Below, piece by piece: positions 19,325 to 27,755 of a stretch of DNA of 64,000 nt; the stretch's first letter is position 1, and every line of letters begins with the position of its first letter. This stretch comes from Solibacillus sp. FSL R7-0682 (lineage in GTDB: Bacteria; Bacillota; Bacilli; Bacillales_A; Planococcaceae), in NCBI RefSeq assembly GCF_038005985.1, contig NZ_JBBOUI010000001.1, positions 950,001 through 1,014,000 of the forward strand, given 5' to 3'. The notes under the pieces are model-generated. The model was not told the origin of the DNA and searched no databases. It saw only the letters and a program-made list of their open reading frames with translations. The translations under genes and the position numbers were made by a program.

Positions 19325-20770
19325 ATGATGCAGCCGAATTGGATTCAACAACGAGCATATTTAACACCAAATCGAATCGCATTAAGCTATCAGGAAGAAC
19401 AATGGACGTTTTTACAACTAGATGAATTATCAAGAAAGATTGCCTATCAGTTACATGCATGTGGTTTATCCAATGGGAAACGTATAGCTATATTAGCTCC
19501 ATCTACACCACAGCTTATTCAAGTGTTATATGGCTGTATGCAAGCGCAATGTGAAATGGTGCTATTAAATGGAAGACTATCAAAACAGGAGCTAGCGTAT
19601 CAAGTAGCAGATGCGGAAGTGGATGGCATTCTAGTTGCAGATAGTGATTTAGATAAGCTTACAGCCGATAAACGTATTCTTTCATTTACACAACTCCACG
19701 AAAAAATACCGGAACCATTTGAAATTGCAGCCGAATGGGATGAGAATTTTGCATTAACAATTATGTACACTTCAGGAACAACTGGCTTTCCTAAAGGTGT
19801 ATGTCAAACAGTTGGAAATCATAGCTCAAGTGCTTTAAGTTCTGCATTAAATTTGGGGATTTCTCAGGAGGATGTTTGGTTATGTACGGTTCCGATTTTT
19901 CATATAAGTGGTTTTTCAATCGTAGTGCGATCACTTTTATACGGGATGAAAATACGCTTATATGAGAAATTCGATGCGCTACGCTGTGCACAAGAAATTG
20001 TAAGGGGCACTGTTACAAAAATGTCTGTAGTAGCGGTGACATTAGAAGCCATTTTAAACGAAATGGAGCAGCTTAAAACAATAGCACATCCAAACTTTAC
20101 AACGATGTTAGCAGGTGGGGGCCCAGTTCCAGTAGATTATTTGAAGCGTGCAATAGAGTTGAAATTACCGGTTGCACAAACATACGGAATGACCGAAACT
20201 GCTTCACAAACGGCTACTTTATCTAATGAAGATGCATTAACACGTCTTGGTTCAGCTGGTAAGCCCTTATTCTTTAATCAAATACGAATTAATAAAATTG
20301 ATGATGAAAAAGTAGGAGAAATACTTATTCGAGGTCCTCATGTTACCCCTCGTTATGTGGGGAAATTTAAACATAAGGAGACGATGATTGACGGCTGGCT
20401 TCATACTGGAGATTTAGGTTATTTAGACGAAGAGGGGTATTTATACGTAGTAGATCGACGCTCAGATTTAATAATTTCTGGTGGAGAAAATATATACCCT
20501 GCAGAAATTGAAAATGTCCTATTAGCACATCCAGCCATAAAGGAAGCAGGGGTATGTGGTATTGCTGATGACAAATGGGGGCAAGTGCCAATTGCCTTTA
20601 TTGTAACGAAAACAGATGTAAATGAGACAGCGTTGTTTAGTTTTTGTAAAAAAAATTTGGCGAATTATAAAGTTCCCAAAAAAATTGTTCAAGTGGATTG
20701 TCTACCTAGAAATGGTGCAAATAAACTGCTTCGAAGAAATTTAATTGAGCTATTATTAGAGGAAAAATAA
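19325..20770 (+). CDS. menE: o-succinylbenzoate-CoA ligase
   Basis: 481 residues, an ANL-family adenylating enzyme that activates o-succinylbenzoate with ATP and CoA. The AMP-binding signature TIMYTSGTTGFPKGV lies near 143-157. Next come QTYGMTETAS near 286-295, HTGDLGYLDEEGYLYVVDR near 360-378, and a C-terminal Lys-containing motif PRNGANKLLRR. Starts at one of two adjacent ATGs (19325 or 19328) after AAGGGGGA. In Bacillus menC normally follows; here a terminator and an unrelated secreted protein follow instead. Confidence 0.94.
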   Translation: MMQPNWIQQRAYLTPNRIALSYQEEQWTFLQLDELSRKIAYQLHACGLSNGKRIAILAPSTPQLIQVLYGCMQAQCEMVLLNGRLSKQELAYQVADAEVDGILVADSDLDKLTADKRILSFTQLHEKIPEPFEIAAEWDENFALTIMYTSGTTGFPKGVCQTVGNHSSSALSSALNLGISQEDVWLCTVPIFHISGFSIVVRSLLYGMKIRLYEKFDALRCAQEIVRGTVTKMSVVAVTLEAILNEMEQLKTIAHPNFTTMLAGGGPVPVDYLKRAIELKLPVAQTYGMTETASQTATLSNEDALTRLGSAGKPLFFNQIRINKIDDEKVGEILIRGPHVTPRYVGKFKHKETMIDGWLHTGDLGYLDEEGYLYVVDRRSDLIISGGENIYPAEIENVLLAHPAIKEAGVCGIADDKWGQVPIAFIVTKTDVNETALFSFCKKNLANYKVPKKIVQVDCLPRNGANKLLRRNLIELLLEEK

Positions 20771-20812
20771 AACCATATAAATTCATAAATTAATGTTCAA
20801 AGCACTATACAA

Positions 20813-20845
20813 ATCATAAACTATGTAAATGTATAGTGTTTTTTT
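20813..20845 (+). terminator. menE terminator
   Basis: CACTATAC pairs with GTATAGTG (8 bp, 10-nt loop) followed by eight Ts. Confidence 0.8.
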
Positions 20846-20963
20846 GTAATGTTTCATAAAGGTATTTTTCTTATAAAATTGGTACATGTTAGAAAATAGT
20901 AGCATTCGCAAATAATTGTTTGAGGGGGAGGAATTTTTAAAATTTACTTAGGAGGGATTATTG

Positions 20964-21860
20964 ATGAAAAGACTTTTATATTCACTCTGTATAACAATCT
21001 TATTAATGAATATTTTACCAAATCAATTGGCCGAATCAACAAATGAAGTATATGCAAATGGTGTTACAACTGATAAAACAATAAAAAATGATATTCTGTA
21101 TCATCTAAGTAATTTTAATACCGACTTTACACTTACGTATAAAGGGGATTATACAAACGTAAAAGCTGTTATCCAAAAAGCAATGGACGAAATTCGCAAA
21201 AACAACCAATATATTTATGAAAATATTTCAAAGTGGCAAATTGCGATAAAATATCGAGGGAATAGCGGTACGCTAACATTCCAAATAAATTATTTAACTG
21301 ATAAGGAAAAAGAAAAGTATGTAACTGCTGAGGTGAAAAGGATACTACCTCAAATTATTCAAGAAGGAGCATCTGAATATGAAAAAGTAAAGGCAGTACA
21401 TGACTATATTGTGTTGAACAGTAGCTATGCTAGCAATACAAAAGGTAGCCAATATATTACGTATACGTTATTAACTGAAAACCAAGGTGTATGTCAGGCA
21501 TATGCTTTACTCATGTTGAAAATGTTAGAAGAGCTCAAGCTTAATGCAAAATATGTCAAGGGCTATTCCAATAATGAACGGCATGCATGGATTTTAGTAA
21601 AGGTTGATGGTGCATGGTACCATGTTGATCCAACGTGGAATGATCCGATTAACAATGAGCCAGATAAAGTACATTATAATTTCTTCATGCTAACGGATAA
21701 GGAAATCGCTACCACACATAATTGGGAAAAAACCGAGTATCCTGCTGCTGTGAGTGAAATATATATAAATTCTCAAATGACAATGACAAATGAAGTATTT
21801 ATGATGACCGATGATTTCTATTCATTAGCAAAAAAGTTCATAAAACTTATCAAATGGTAA
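20964..21860 (+). CDS. secreted transglutaminase-like domain protein
   Basis: 298 residues. A signal peptide occupies about 1-27 (Lys-Arg, then a hydrophobic stretch LYSLCITILLMNIL) with no lipobox. The transglutaminase-like (cysteine-protease-fold) core is in the middle: nucleophile Cys in NQGVCQAYALLML at about 172-184, His in NERHAWILV, and Asp in YHVDPTWND. The triad order Cys-His-Asp is intact, so it is probably an active protease or peptide-modifying enzyme at the cell surface. TTG at 20961 is possible, but the ATG at 20964 lies 7 nt after GGAGGG. It stands alone; its substrate is unknown. Confidence 0.85.
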   Translation: MKRLLYSLCITILLMNILPNQLAESTNEVYANGVTTDKTIKNDILYHLSNFNTDFTLTYKGDYTNVKAVIQKAMDEIRKNNQYIYENISKWQIAIKYRGNSGTLTFQINYLTDKEKEKYVTAEVKRILPQIIQEGASEYEKVKAVHDYIVLNSSYASNTKGSQYITYTLLTENQGVCQAYALLMLKMLEELKLNAKYVKGYSNNERHAWILVKVDGAWYHVDPTWNDPINNEPDKVHYNFFMLTDKEIATTHNWEKTEYPAAVSEIYINSQMTMTNEVFMMTDDFYSLAKKFIKLIKW

Positions 21861-21908
21861 GCACAATGCCCACTGTCTCGAATGAAACAGTGGGCATTAC
21901 GTTTTCAT

Positions 21909-22913
21909 TTATTTTTCTAATGCCTGTTTTAATACGTCCATATTTTTGCGCATTAATGTAAAGTAATCTTCATTGTTAGCAATGTCTTCTTTTGTTAAAA
22001 CACTTAAATTATGCAAGATTAACGTATTAGCACCAAGTTCATTTTGGATGATTTTTGTTAAATTTGACGATACATTTTGTTCAAAGAATATATAGTCAAT
22101 GTCTTCCTTTTTAGCTAAATCGACAATCGAAGTTAATTCCTTTTGAGAAGGCTCACTTTGTGAATTCAATCCAGCTACAGGCACTTGCTCAAAGCCATAG
22201 TGACCTGCGATATAACCAAATGCAGCGTGAGATACGAAGAATGTTTTTTTAGTTGTTTCTTTAGCCATTGCTTCAAAATCTGCGTGTAATGTATTTAAGT
22301 CTGCTACCAATTCGTTGTAGTTTTCAATGAAAGTTGTTTCTTGCTCTGGTAAAGCCGCAACCAATTGCTCTTTAATGGATAGGGCAAGCTGTTGCGAAAT
22401 AATTGGAGATAGCCATACGTGTGCATCATGTTCAGTATGGGCATGATCCTCATGGGATTCTTCTTCATCGTGCTCATGTTCATGATTATGGTTTTCTGTA
22501 GTAGCTTCAGCATGTGTATGACCAGTTGAAATGTGAAGTTGCTCATCCGTTACTGTTTCTGCAGTTGCGACTAATTTTACGTCCTCATTTGCCAATGTCT
22601 TTTTTGCATTTTCAACAAAGCCTTCAAGACCTAAGCCAATGTAGAAAAACAGGTCCGCATCTGCCAATGCCATCATATCTTTTTGGGTAGGCTCGAACGT
22701 ATGCTCATTTGCCCCAGCAGGATAAATCGATGCTACATTTACAGCATCGCCACCAATACGCTCTGTAAAGTATTGTAAAGGATAAACAGTAGTATAAACG
22801 GATAATTTATTAGAAGATTCTTCTTCAGTTGTTTTATCAGTAGTTGGATTGTTGGAATTACATGCGGCTAAAAGCAATGACAACATCCCCATCAAAAAAA
22901 GTAATTTTTTCAT
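21909..22913 (-). CDS. znuA: zinc ABC transporter substrate-binding lipoprotein
   Basis: 334 residues, a cluster A-I metal-binding protein. The lipobox LLLAAC ends in Cys18. The fold has the conserved EHTFEPTQKDMMAL (metal His in NEHTFEP), HDAHVWLSP, FVSHAAFGYIAGHYGF and a C-terminal FFEQNVSS. A His/Glu-rich loop at about 130-165 with many HxH pairs marks it as a zinc carrier of the ZnuA/AdcA type. No znuB or znuC genes adjoin. A Zur-like palindrome lies just upstream of its start, so it is probably derepressed under zinc shortage. ATG has AAGGAG upstream. Confidence 0.92.
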   Translation of the reverse strand: MKKLLFLMGMLSLLLAACNSNNPTTDKTTEEESSNKLSVYTTVYPLQYFTERIGGDAVNVASIYPAGANEHTFEPTQKDMMALADADLFFYIGLGLEGFVENAKKTLANEDVKLVATAETVTDEQLHISTGHTHAEATTENHNHEHEHDEEESHEDHAHTEHDAHVWLSPIISQQLALSIKEQLVAALPEQETTFIENYNELVADLNTLHADFEAMAKETTKKTFFVSHAAFGYIAGHYGFEQVPVAGLNSQSEPSQKELTSIVDLAKKEDIDYIFFEQNVSSNLTKIIQNELGANTLILHNLSVLTKEDIANNEDYFTLMRKNMDVLKQALEK

Positions 22914-22924
22914 TTTAATACTCC

Positions 22925-22949
22925 TTAAATAGTAATTGTTACGATTTAA
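22925..22949 (-). promoter_or_regulatory. Zur-box-like operator of znuA
   Basis: Imperfect palindrome reading TTAAATAGTAATTGTTACG on the + strand (22925-22943) and completed by ATTTAA. It matches the B. subtilis Zur box AAATCGTAATNATTACGATTT closely and lies about 12 nt upstream of the znuA ATG. Confidence 0.75.
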
Positions 22950-22989
22950 ATTTTTTTAACATTTTTAATCATACAAGATGATAGGCAAA

Positions 22990-23032
22990 AAAACAATAAA
23001 AAAACCTTCGAAATTTATTTTTTTTTCGAAGG
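22990..23032 (-). terminator. terminator overlapping the end of yidD
   Basis: CCTTCGAA pairs with TTCGAAGG (8 bp), with a T-rich run after it on the minus strand. The loop is formed by the last Lys codons of yidD, so the hairpin overlaps the coding end. Confidence 0.75.
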
Positions 23033-23248
23033 CCATTTATCTGGTACTGGATCAAAGCCACCAGGATGAAGCGGTTGGCATTTTAAAATCCGAATAACGG
23101 TCATAATAAAACCTTTAATCGCACCATGTTTTTCAATTGCTTCTATGCCATAACTAGAACAAGTTGGATGGAAACGGCAAGAAGGGGGTTTCATTGGGGA
23201 TAAATATTGTTGATATAATCGAATGAACTTAATAAATATTTTCTTCAT
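23015..23248 (-). CDS. yidD: membrane protein insertion efficiency factor YidD
   Basis: 77 residues, full length for the family. The N-terminal part [35 protein letters not shown] and the later [17 protein letters not shown] contain the three conserved cysteines. YidD is a small amphipathic protein at the inner face of the membrane that assists YidC-dependent insertion. The ATG overlaps the stop of an upstream 52-residue membrane protein gene (ATGA), so translation is probably coupled. A terminator overlaps its 3' end. Confidence 0.95.
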   Translation of the reverse strand: MKKIFIKFIRLYQQYLSPMKPPSCRFHPTCSSYGIEAIEKHGAIKGFIMTVIRILKCQPLHPGGFDPVPDKWPSKKK

Positions 23249-23403
23249 TGTTGCTTTTGCTCTCCATTTTTATAAACTCGGATTGGTTTATCATCCACCG
23301 TTTGCTTTAATGTTACGTTGTTTTTCTTCGTAAGTAAAACAATTGCACATGCAAATATCCCGATGATTGTGATGATAATAATTAGTACGATAGGCAAGCT
23401 CAT
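23245..23403 (-). CDS. small single-span membrane protein, coupled to yidD
   Basis: A 52-residue open frame. An N-terminal hydrophobic helix (about residues 3-24: [20 protein letters not shown]) is followed by a charged tail with [12 protein letters not shown] and KNGEQKQQ, so the likely topology is N-out/C-in. GAGGTG lies 7 nt before the ATG. The stop TGA overlaps the yidD ATG as ATGA. The good ribosome site, coding-like composition and coupling support a real gene. I do not recognise a family; a helper role in membrane insertion with YidD is only a guess from position. Confidence 0.75.
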   Translation of the reverse strand: MSLPIVLIIIITIIGIFACAIVLLTKKNNVTLKQTVDDKPIRVYKNGEQKQQ

Positions 23404-23537
23404 GTTTTTCACCTCAATTGTTTATAGTATATTTTACATTAAAAAGCATTGCGAAATATGACTAAACATTGAATTTAATAGGTTTTAATCTAACCAAGAA
23501 AGGAAATAGTAAGTATTAGTATAATAAATTCAGCAAT

Positions 23538-23566
23538 TTGACACATCCTAGTCATGTAGGATGTAT
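23538..23566 (+). promoter_or_regulatory. dps promoter with operator-like palindrome
   Basis: A perfect -35 TTGACA (23538-23543) is followed by an inverted repeat ACATCCTA-N6-TAGGATGT (23543-23564) that fills the spacer. The -10 is uncertain (TATTAT at 23564 would give a 20-bp spacer). A regulator bound here would cover the promoter. Confidence 0.55.
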
Positions 23567-23577
23567 TATGATTATGT

Positions 23578-23594
23578 TGATAATATTTATCAAT
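23578..23594 (+). promoter_or_regulatory. Fur-box-like palindrome upstream of dps
   Basis: TTGATAATATTTATCAA is a perfect 7-3-7 palindrome. The inner TGATAATATTTATCA differs from the Bacillus Fur/Zur/PerR-type consensus TGATAATNATTATCA at one base. Fur is the closest match; PerR boxes are related in sequence. Confidence 0.65.
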
Positions 23595-23647
23595 TAGGGT
23601 TGAAACTTCAACTTGGAGTTTTAAATATATTTTATGAGGTGAATGGA

Positions 23648-24091
23648 ATGGCAAAACAAGAATTAAACAAACAGTTAAATGAGTTAGTAGCAACATGGTC
23701 TGTATTGTACACAAAGTTACATAACTTCCACTGGTATGTAAATGGACCATCATTCTTCACATTACACACAAAATTTGAAGAGCTATACAATGAAGTAACG
23801 CTAAATTTAGATGAGGTAGCTGAGCGAATCTTATCACGAGGTGGTAAGCCTGTCGCGACACTTTCAGAGCATCTAGAATTATCGATTATAAAAGAAGCTA
23901 CTGGTAAAGAAACAACGGAGGAAATGGTGCAATCAACTATTTCGGATTTTGAAACGATAATGAAAGCGCTGAAAACTGCAATGGAGACTGCTGCAGAAGA
24001 AGGCGATGATCGTACAGAGGATTTATTAAATGCTAACTATCAAAGTTTAGAAAAGCATGCGTGGATGTTAAATGCATTTTTAGGCAACTAA
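23648..24091 (+). CDS. dps: Dps-family ferritin-like DNA-binding protein
   Basis: 147 residues, the usual Dps length. It forms a 12-subunit shell that oxidises Fe(II) with peroxide and stores the iron. The intersubunit ferroxidase residues are visible: His in HNFHWYVNG, His in FTLHTKFEELYNE, and Asp/Glu in LNLDEVAER. An upstream in-frame start at 23561 exists but has no ribosome site; GAGGTG precedes the ATG at 23648. Upstream lie a Fur-like box and a second palindrome, fitting control by iron or oxidative stress. Confidence 0.94.
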   Translation: MAKQELNKQLNELVATWSVLYTKLHNFHWYVNGPSFFTLHTKFEELYNEVTLNLDEVAERILSRGGKPVATLSEHLELSIIKEATGKETTEEMVQSTISDFETIMKALKTAMETAAEEGDDRTEDLLNANYQSLEKHAWMLNAFLGN

Positions 24092-24102
24092 TAACGAATG
24101 AT

Positions 24103-24133
24103 GACGACTCCTTTTATTGGGGTCGTCTTTATT
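24103..24133 (+). terminator. dps terminator
   Basis: GACGACTCC pairs with GGGGTCGTC (one wobble), loop TTTTATT, then TTTATTTT. Confidence 0.85.
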
Positions 24134-24194
24134 TTACCTTCTATTCCTAACGTATAGTTTGGAGCTGATTCGCAAATCCTTTGAATGGAGGTGA

Positions 24195-24521
24195 ATGGAT
24201 TTGGAAAAGCAAAAAATTTATGTATCGGTCGCAAATTTAACTTGTAATTTTTACCCTGGACCTTCTTATGAATTTGTTTTGCATATGGATCCAATTAAGG
24301 CCCGTGTATTTTCAAAATTGTTTTCTCAAATGAATAGGTTAGAAGCTTCAAATGCATTTCGTGCACATATGCCCTTCATTCCTTATCATATGGACCAATT
24401 AAATCACGATCTCGACAATCGCTTACAAAAATTGTATGCACTTATACATGAGTTTGGAGATGAGGAAGCAAAAAAGTTTGTTGAACAGCTTCCATTTTTC
24501 CGTAAACGTGCTTATTTCTAA
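24195..24521 (+). CDS. conserved-looking protein of unknown function
   Basis: 108 residues. I do not recognise a family. Soluble, no membrane segment; an aromatic/His-rich middle (MPFIPYHMDQLNHDLDNRLQ) and an acidic C-terminal helix (HEFGDEEAKKFVEQLPFF). The ribosome site GGAGGTG at 24187-24193 almost touches the ATG at 24195, so the TTG at 24201 (8-nt spacing) may be the true start. It sits between dps and ytkD, where B. subtilis also has small yt- genes. Coding is supported by the ribosome site and codon texture. Confidence 0.65.
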   Translation: MDLEKQKIYVSVANLTCNFYPGPSYEFVLHMDPIKARVFSKLFSQMNRLEASNAFRAHMPFIPYHMDQLNHDLDNRLQKLYALIHEFGDEEAKKFVEQLPFFRKRAYF

Positions 24522-24575
24522 GTTGCTTGTCATGTCGTCGTTCGCTACACTAAATAGTAGGAGTTGAGCGATGCG

Positions 24576-25034
24576 ATGTTTACTTTTATTGATGAAAACG
24601 GGTTAAATGTAGATTTACGATTTGATGAAGGACCATTTGAAATAGAGCCAAAACATGTGTTGGTGCTTGTACAGTATAAAGGGAAGTGGCTTTGTACAAT
24701 TCATCATCGACGCGGGGTAGAGTTTCCTGGTGGCAAACAAGAAGTTGGAGAGACATTAGTAGAAGCTGCCATTCGAGAAGTATATGAGGAAGCCACTATA
24801 ATAATTAATGATGTGAAATGGTTTGCCTACTATATAGTTCATGATGAAATACCATTTTGTAAAGCAGTTTTTACCGCAAAGGTAAAGGAAATCCAGGACT
24901 TTGAAGGGGATCATGAAACTGAAGGTAGGGTATGGTTAACAGAGGAAGAACTATGGCAACAACCGAATTTAAGCTTTTATATGCGTGATGCGGGAATGAA
25001 AAAGATGCTACAGGAAGTGAAAAGTCATGGATAA
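24576..25034 (+). CDS. ytkD: Nudix hydrolase YtkD (NTP / RNA 5' pyrophosphohydrolase)
   Basis: 152 residues. The start MFTFIDENG aligns with the MYEFKD start of B. subtilis YtkD, so the ATG at 24576 is preferred to the in-frame TTG at 24564, which touches the ribosome site. The Nudix box reads G-KQEVG-E-TLVEAAI-REVYEEATI: all metal-binding glutamates are present, but the usual Gly after EEx is Thr. YtkD cleaves damaged or normal NTPs, and the family includes RNA 5'-pyrophosphohydrolases. It overlaps the next gene by 8 nt. Confidence 0.85.
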   Translation: MFTFIDENGLNVDLRFDEGPFEIEPKHVLVLVQYKGKWLCTIHHRRGVEFPGGKQEVGETLVEAAIREVYEEATIIINDVKWFAYYIVHDEIPFCKAVFTAKVKEIQDFEGDHETEGRVWLTEEELWQQPNLSFYMRDAGMKKMLQEVKSHG

Positions 25035-25806
25035 CAACGGTGAAATCTATGCAATGCGTCCATATCCATCGCCCAATCCTCATATTCGCTTAGATGAAGT
25101 AATTTATTGGTCACAAGGTTTACGTGTAAAAGGATTACTAGCCAGACCTAAAGATCCAGGGAATTATGATGGACTCCTTTATTTGCGTGGTGGTTTACAA
25201 TCTATTGGCATGGTGAGACCGGCTAGAATTGCCCAATTTGCTGCACAAGGTTTTGTTGTCTTTGCCCCGTACTATCGTGGAAATCGTGGTGGAGAAGGTA
25301 AGGATGAATTTGCTGGCGCGGATCGTTTTGATGCAGTTTATGCAGTTGATGTATTAAAACAATTTATACGTCAGCAAAAAGTACATTTATTCGGCTTCTC
25401 ACGTGGCGGATTAATGGTTTTGTGGACTGCAATTTTACGAAATGATATTCAATCCATTGTTACGTGGGCAGGTGTTTCGGATGCAAGCGCAACTTATTGG
25501 GAACGGGTTGATATGCGTAGAGGTTTGAAGCGAATAGTTGGTGGTACTCCAAATAAAGTACCTGAAAATTACGAGGAGCGTACCCCTTTATTTGAAATAG
25601 ATGAAATTGACGCACCTGTTCTAATTATACATGGGACGGACGATCAGCATGTCGATATAGAACATGCCTATCAACTGGAGCATTATTTAAAACATCAAGG
25701 AAAAGACGTCGAAACATGGTTTTCTTCTGGATTGAAGCATCATTATCCTCCTAAGTTCAATTACAAAACGGTTCGAAAACTATGTGAGTGGATGAAGCTT
25801 CAATAA
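25027..25806 (+). CDS. ytmA: alpha/beta hydrolase, S9 peptidase-like (YtmA)
   Basis: 259 residues. Prolyl-oligopeptidase-type catalytic domain with nucleophile elbow GFSRGG (Ser near 122), Asp in IIHGTDDQHVD near 204, and His in GLKHHYPP near 239, so the triad is complete. No N-terminal propeller, so it is more like a small esterase or acylpeptidase. The order ytkD-ytmA matches my memory of B. subtilis. It starts within the end of ytkD (8-nt overlap). The natural substrate is not known. Confidence 0.82.
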   Translation: MDNNGEIYAMRPYPSPNPHIRLDEVIYWSQGLRVKGLLARPKDPGNYDGLLYLRGGLQSIGMVRPARIAQFAAQGFVVFAPYYRGNRGGEGKDEFAGADRFDAVYAVDVLKQFIRQQKVHLFGFSRGGLMVLWTAILRNDIQSIVTWAGVSDASATYWERVDMRRGLKRIVGGTPNKVPENYEERTPLFEIDEIDAPVLIIHGTDDQHVDIEHAYQLEHYLKHQGKDVETWFSSGLKHHYPPKFNYKTVRKLCEWMKLQ

Positions 25807-25815
25807 TGTATAAAG

Positions 25816-25855
25816 AAAGACACGCTATCAGCTGTTGCTAATAGCGTGTCTTTTT
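25816..25855. terminator. ytmA terminator (possibly bidirectional)
   Basis: AAAGACACGCTAT pairs with ATAGCGTGTCTTT, 12-nt loop, T-run on + and a T-rich run on the minus strand. About 118 nt from the convergent pckA stop. Confidence 0.85.
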
Positions 25856-25874
25856 ATGATATAAAAATATAGGA

Positions 25875-25983
25875 AGTTTATTCCACAAGTCCACTGTTAT
25901 AGCGGAGAGGACGATTGTTTATAACGACACCTTCCTCCGAATAAACGTTATGTCGTGTAAAGTCATTAGCTATTATGCTAATG
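25875..25983. other. structured stretch between ytmA and pckA
   Basis: Several inverted repeats lie in about 110 nt: GTTTATTC/GAATAAAC as outer arms, CAAGTCC/GGAC-G-ATTG inside, and CATTAGC-TATTAT-GCTAATG at 25964-25983 whose loop holds the pckA stop codon. No T-run follows on the pckA strand. Meaning unknown; it may be an RNA 3' end or a degenerate element. Confidence 0.35.
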
Positions 25984-27559
25984 GACCACCTTTTTTCACG
26001 ATTGCTTCATCTACATTAGCAAATTTCGTGAAGTTGTTTTTGAATAAATGTGCAAGCTCTGCTGCTTTTTTATCATAAGCTGCTTTGTCTGACCAAGCAT
26101 CACGAGGATTCAATACCTCCGTCGGAACACCTTCAACTGCTACTGGGATATTTAATCCGAATACGCCATCTTGTGTCGTTTCAACGTCATTTAACTTGCC
26201 ATCAATGGCAGCGCGTACCATTGTACGAGTGTAAGAAAGTTTCATACGGTTACCTACACCGTATTCGCCACCAGTCCAACCAGTGTTTACTAAAAATACT
26301 TGTGAGCCATGCTCATCAATTTTCTTACCTAATTGCTCAGCGTAAACAGTTGCTGGTAGTGGTAAGAATGGAGAACCGAAGCATGTAGAGAATACTGGCT
26401 CTGGTTCTGTAACACCGCGTTCAGTACCTGCTAATTTAGATGTGAAACCACTTAGGAAGTGGTACATTGCTTGCTCTTTTGTTAATTTTGAAATAGGAGG
26501 TAATACCCCAAATGCATCTGCTGTTAGGAAGATGATTGTTTTTGGGTGACCTGCTACAGATGGTAATACAATATTATCAATATAATCGATTGGATATGCC
26601 ACACGAGTATTTTCAGTTAATGAACCGTTATCGTAATCACATACACGAGTTTCTGGATTTACTACTACGTTTTCTAATACAGAACCAAATTTAATGGCAT
26701 TATAAATTTCTGGCTCTTTTTCAGCAGAGAGGTTGATTGTTTTTGCATAGCAACCACCTTCGATATTGAATACGCCGTTGTCAGACCAGCCGTGCTCATC
26801 ATCACCGATTAATTTACGGTCAGCATCAGCAGATAAAGTCGTTTTACCAGTACCTGATAAACCGAAGAATAAAGCTACGTCGCCTTCTTCACCTACGTTT
26901 GCTGAACAGTGCATCGGGAAGATACCTTGCTCTGGTAATAAGTAGTTCATGATGCCGAAAATTGATTTTTTCATTTCACCTGCATACTCAGTACCACCAA
27001 TTAAGATGATTTTCTTTTCTAAAGATGTTATGATGAATGTTTCAGAACCGGTACCATCAACTTCTGGATTTGCTTTGAAGTTAGGTGCAGATACAATTGT
27101 GAAATCTGCAACATGTGAAGCTAATTCTTCTGCTGTTGGACGGATGAATAATTGATGACAGAATAGGTTATGCCAAGCATATTCATTGATGACTTTTATC
27201 GATAATTGTGAATCTTTGTCGGCACCTGCAAAACCATTAAAAACAAACAGTTCGTCGCGTTCTTTTAAGTAATTAATAACTTTAATGTATAAATTGTCGA
27301 ATACTTCAGATGAAATCGGTCGGTTTACTTTACCCCAGTCGATTTTGTCTTTTGATCCATCTTCTTCAACCATATATTTATCTTTAGGGGAACGACCAGT
27401 ATACTTTCCAGTTTCAGCTGCGATTGCACCGTCAACAGTTAACATTGCTTCTCCACGTGATGTTGCTTTTTCAACTAGTTGTGGAACGGATAGTTGTGTG
27501 TTAATATTATCCCCGTTTAAAAGTTCTTTCAGCTCGTTAGCAATTTCTACCGAATTCAT
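25973..27559 (-). CDS. pckA: phosphoenolpyruvate carboxykinase (ATP)
   Basis: 528 residues, typical for the ATP-dependent enzyme that turns oxaloacetate and ATP into PEP and CO2, the first step of gluconeogenesis. Motifs: [13 protein letters not shown] near 54-66, the P-loop [16 protein letters not shown] near 234-249, the metal site [22 protein letters not shown], and [21 protein letters not shown]. It is divergent from the S-box/metK unit across about 560 nt. Start ATG follows a ribosome site AAAAAGGATGG. Confidence 0.97.
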   Translation of the reverse strand: MNSVEIANELKELLNGDNINTQLSVPQLVEKATSRGEAMLTVDGAIAAETGKYTGRSPKDKYMVEEDGSKDKIDWGKVNRPISSEVFDNLYIKVINYLKERDELFVFNGFAGADKDSQLSIKVINEYAWHNLFCHQLFIRPTAEELASHVADFTIVSAPNFKANPEVDGTGSETFIITSLEKKIILIGGTEYAGEMKKSIFGIMNYLLPEQGIFPMHCSANVGEEGDVALFFGLSGTGKTTLSADADRKLIGDDEHGWSDNGVFNIEGGCYAKTINLSAEKEPEIYNAIKFGSVLENVVVNPETRVCDYDNGSLTENTRVAYPIDYIDNIVLPSVAGHPKTIIFLTADAFGVLPPISKLTKEQAMYHFLSGFTSKLAGTERGVTEPEPVFSTCFGSPFLPLPATVYAEQLGKKIDEHGSQVFLVNTGWTGGEYGVGNRMKLSYTRTMVRAAIDGKLNDVETTQDGVFGLNIPVAVEGVPTEVLNPRDAWSDKAAYDKKAAELAHLFKNNFTKFANVDEAIVKKGGPLA

Positions 27560-27710
27560 CGCTTAAGTACCATCCTTTTTTATAGTATTCCCTTTATAGG
27601 GGAGTTGTTTGTTAATTCAAAAATAGTATAACACATTGCATCCAATAATCTATACTAATTATGAATTATTTTTTCTGATTTTTTTAGTGTAATAAATACG
27701 ACAAAATTTG

Positions 27711-27739
27711 TTGACATAAAATGCGTTTTTTCGTAAGAT
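27711..27739 (+). promoter_or_regulatory. promoter of the S-box/metK transcript
   Basis: TTGACA (27711-27716), 17-bp spacer, TAAGAT (27734-27739), ending 17 nt before the riboswitch P1 stem. Confidence 0.85.
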
Positions 27740-27755
27740 ATTTAATTGAACGGAT

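Noticed and set aside
23560-23585. PerR box upstream of dps
   Set aside because: TTATGATTATGTTGA matches the PerR consensus less well than the downstream TGATAATATTTATCA matches Fur; PerR control cannot be excluded but is not claimed.
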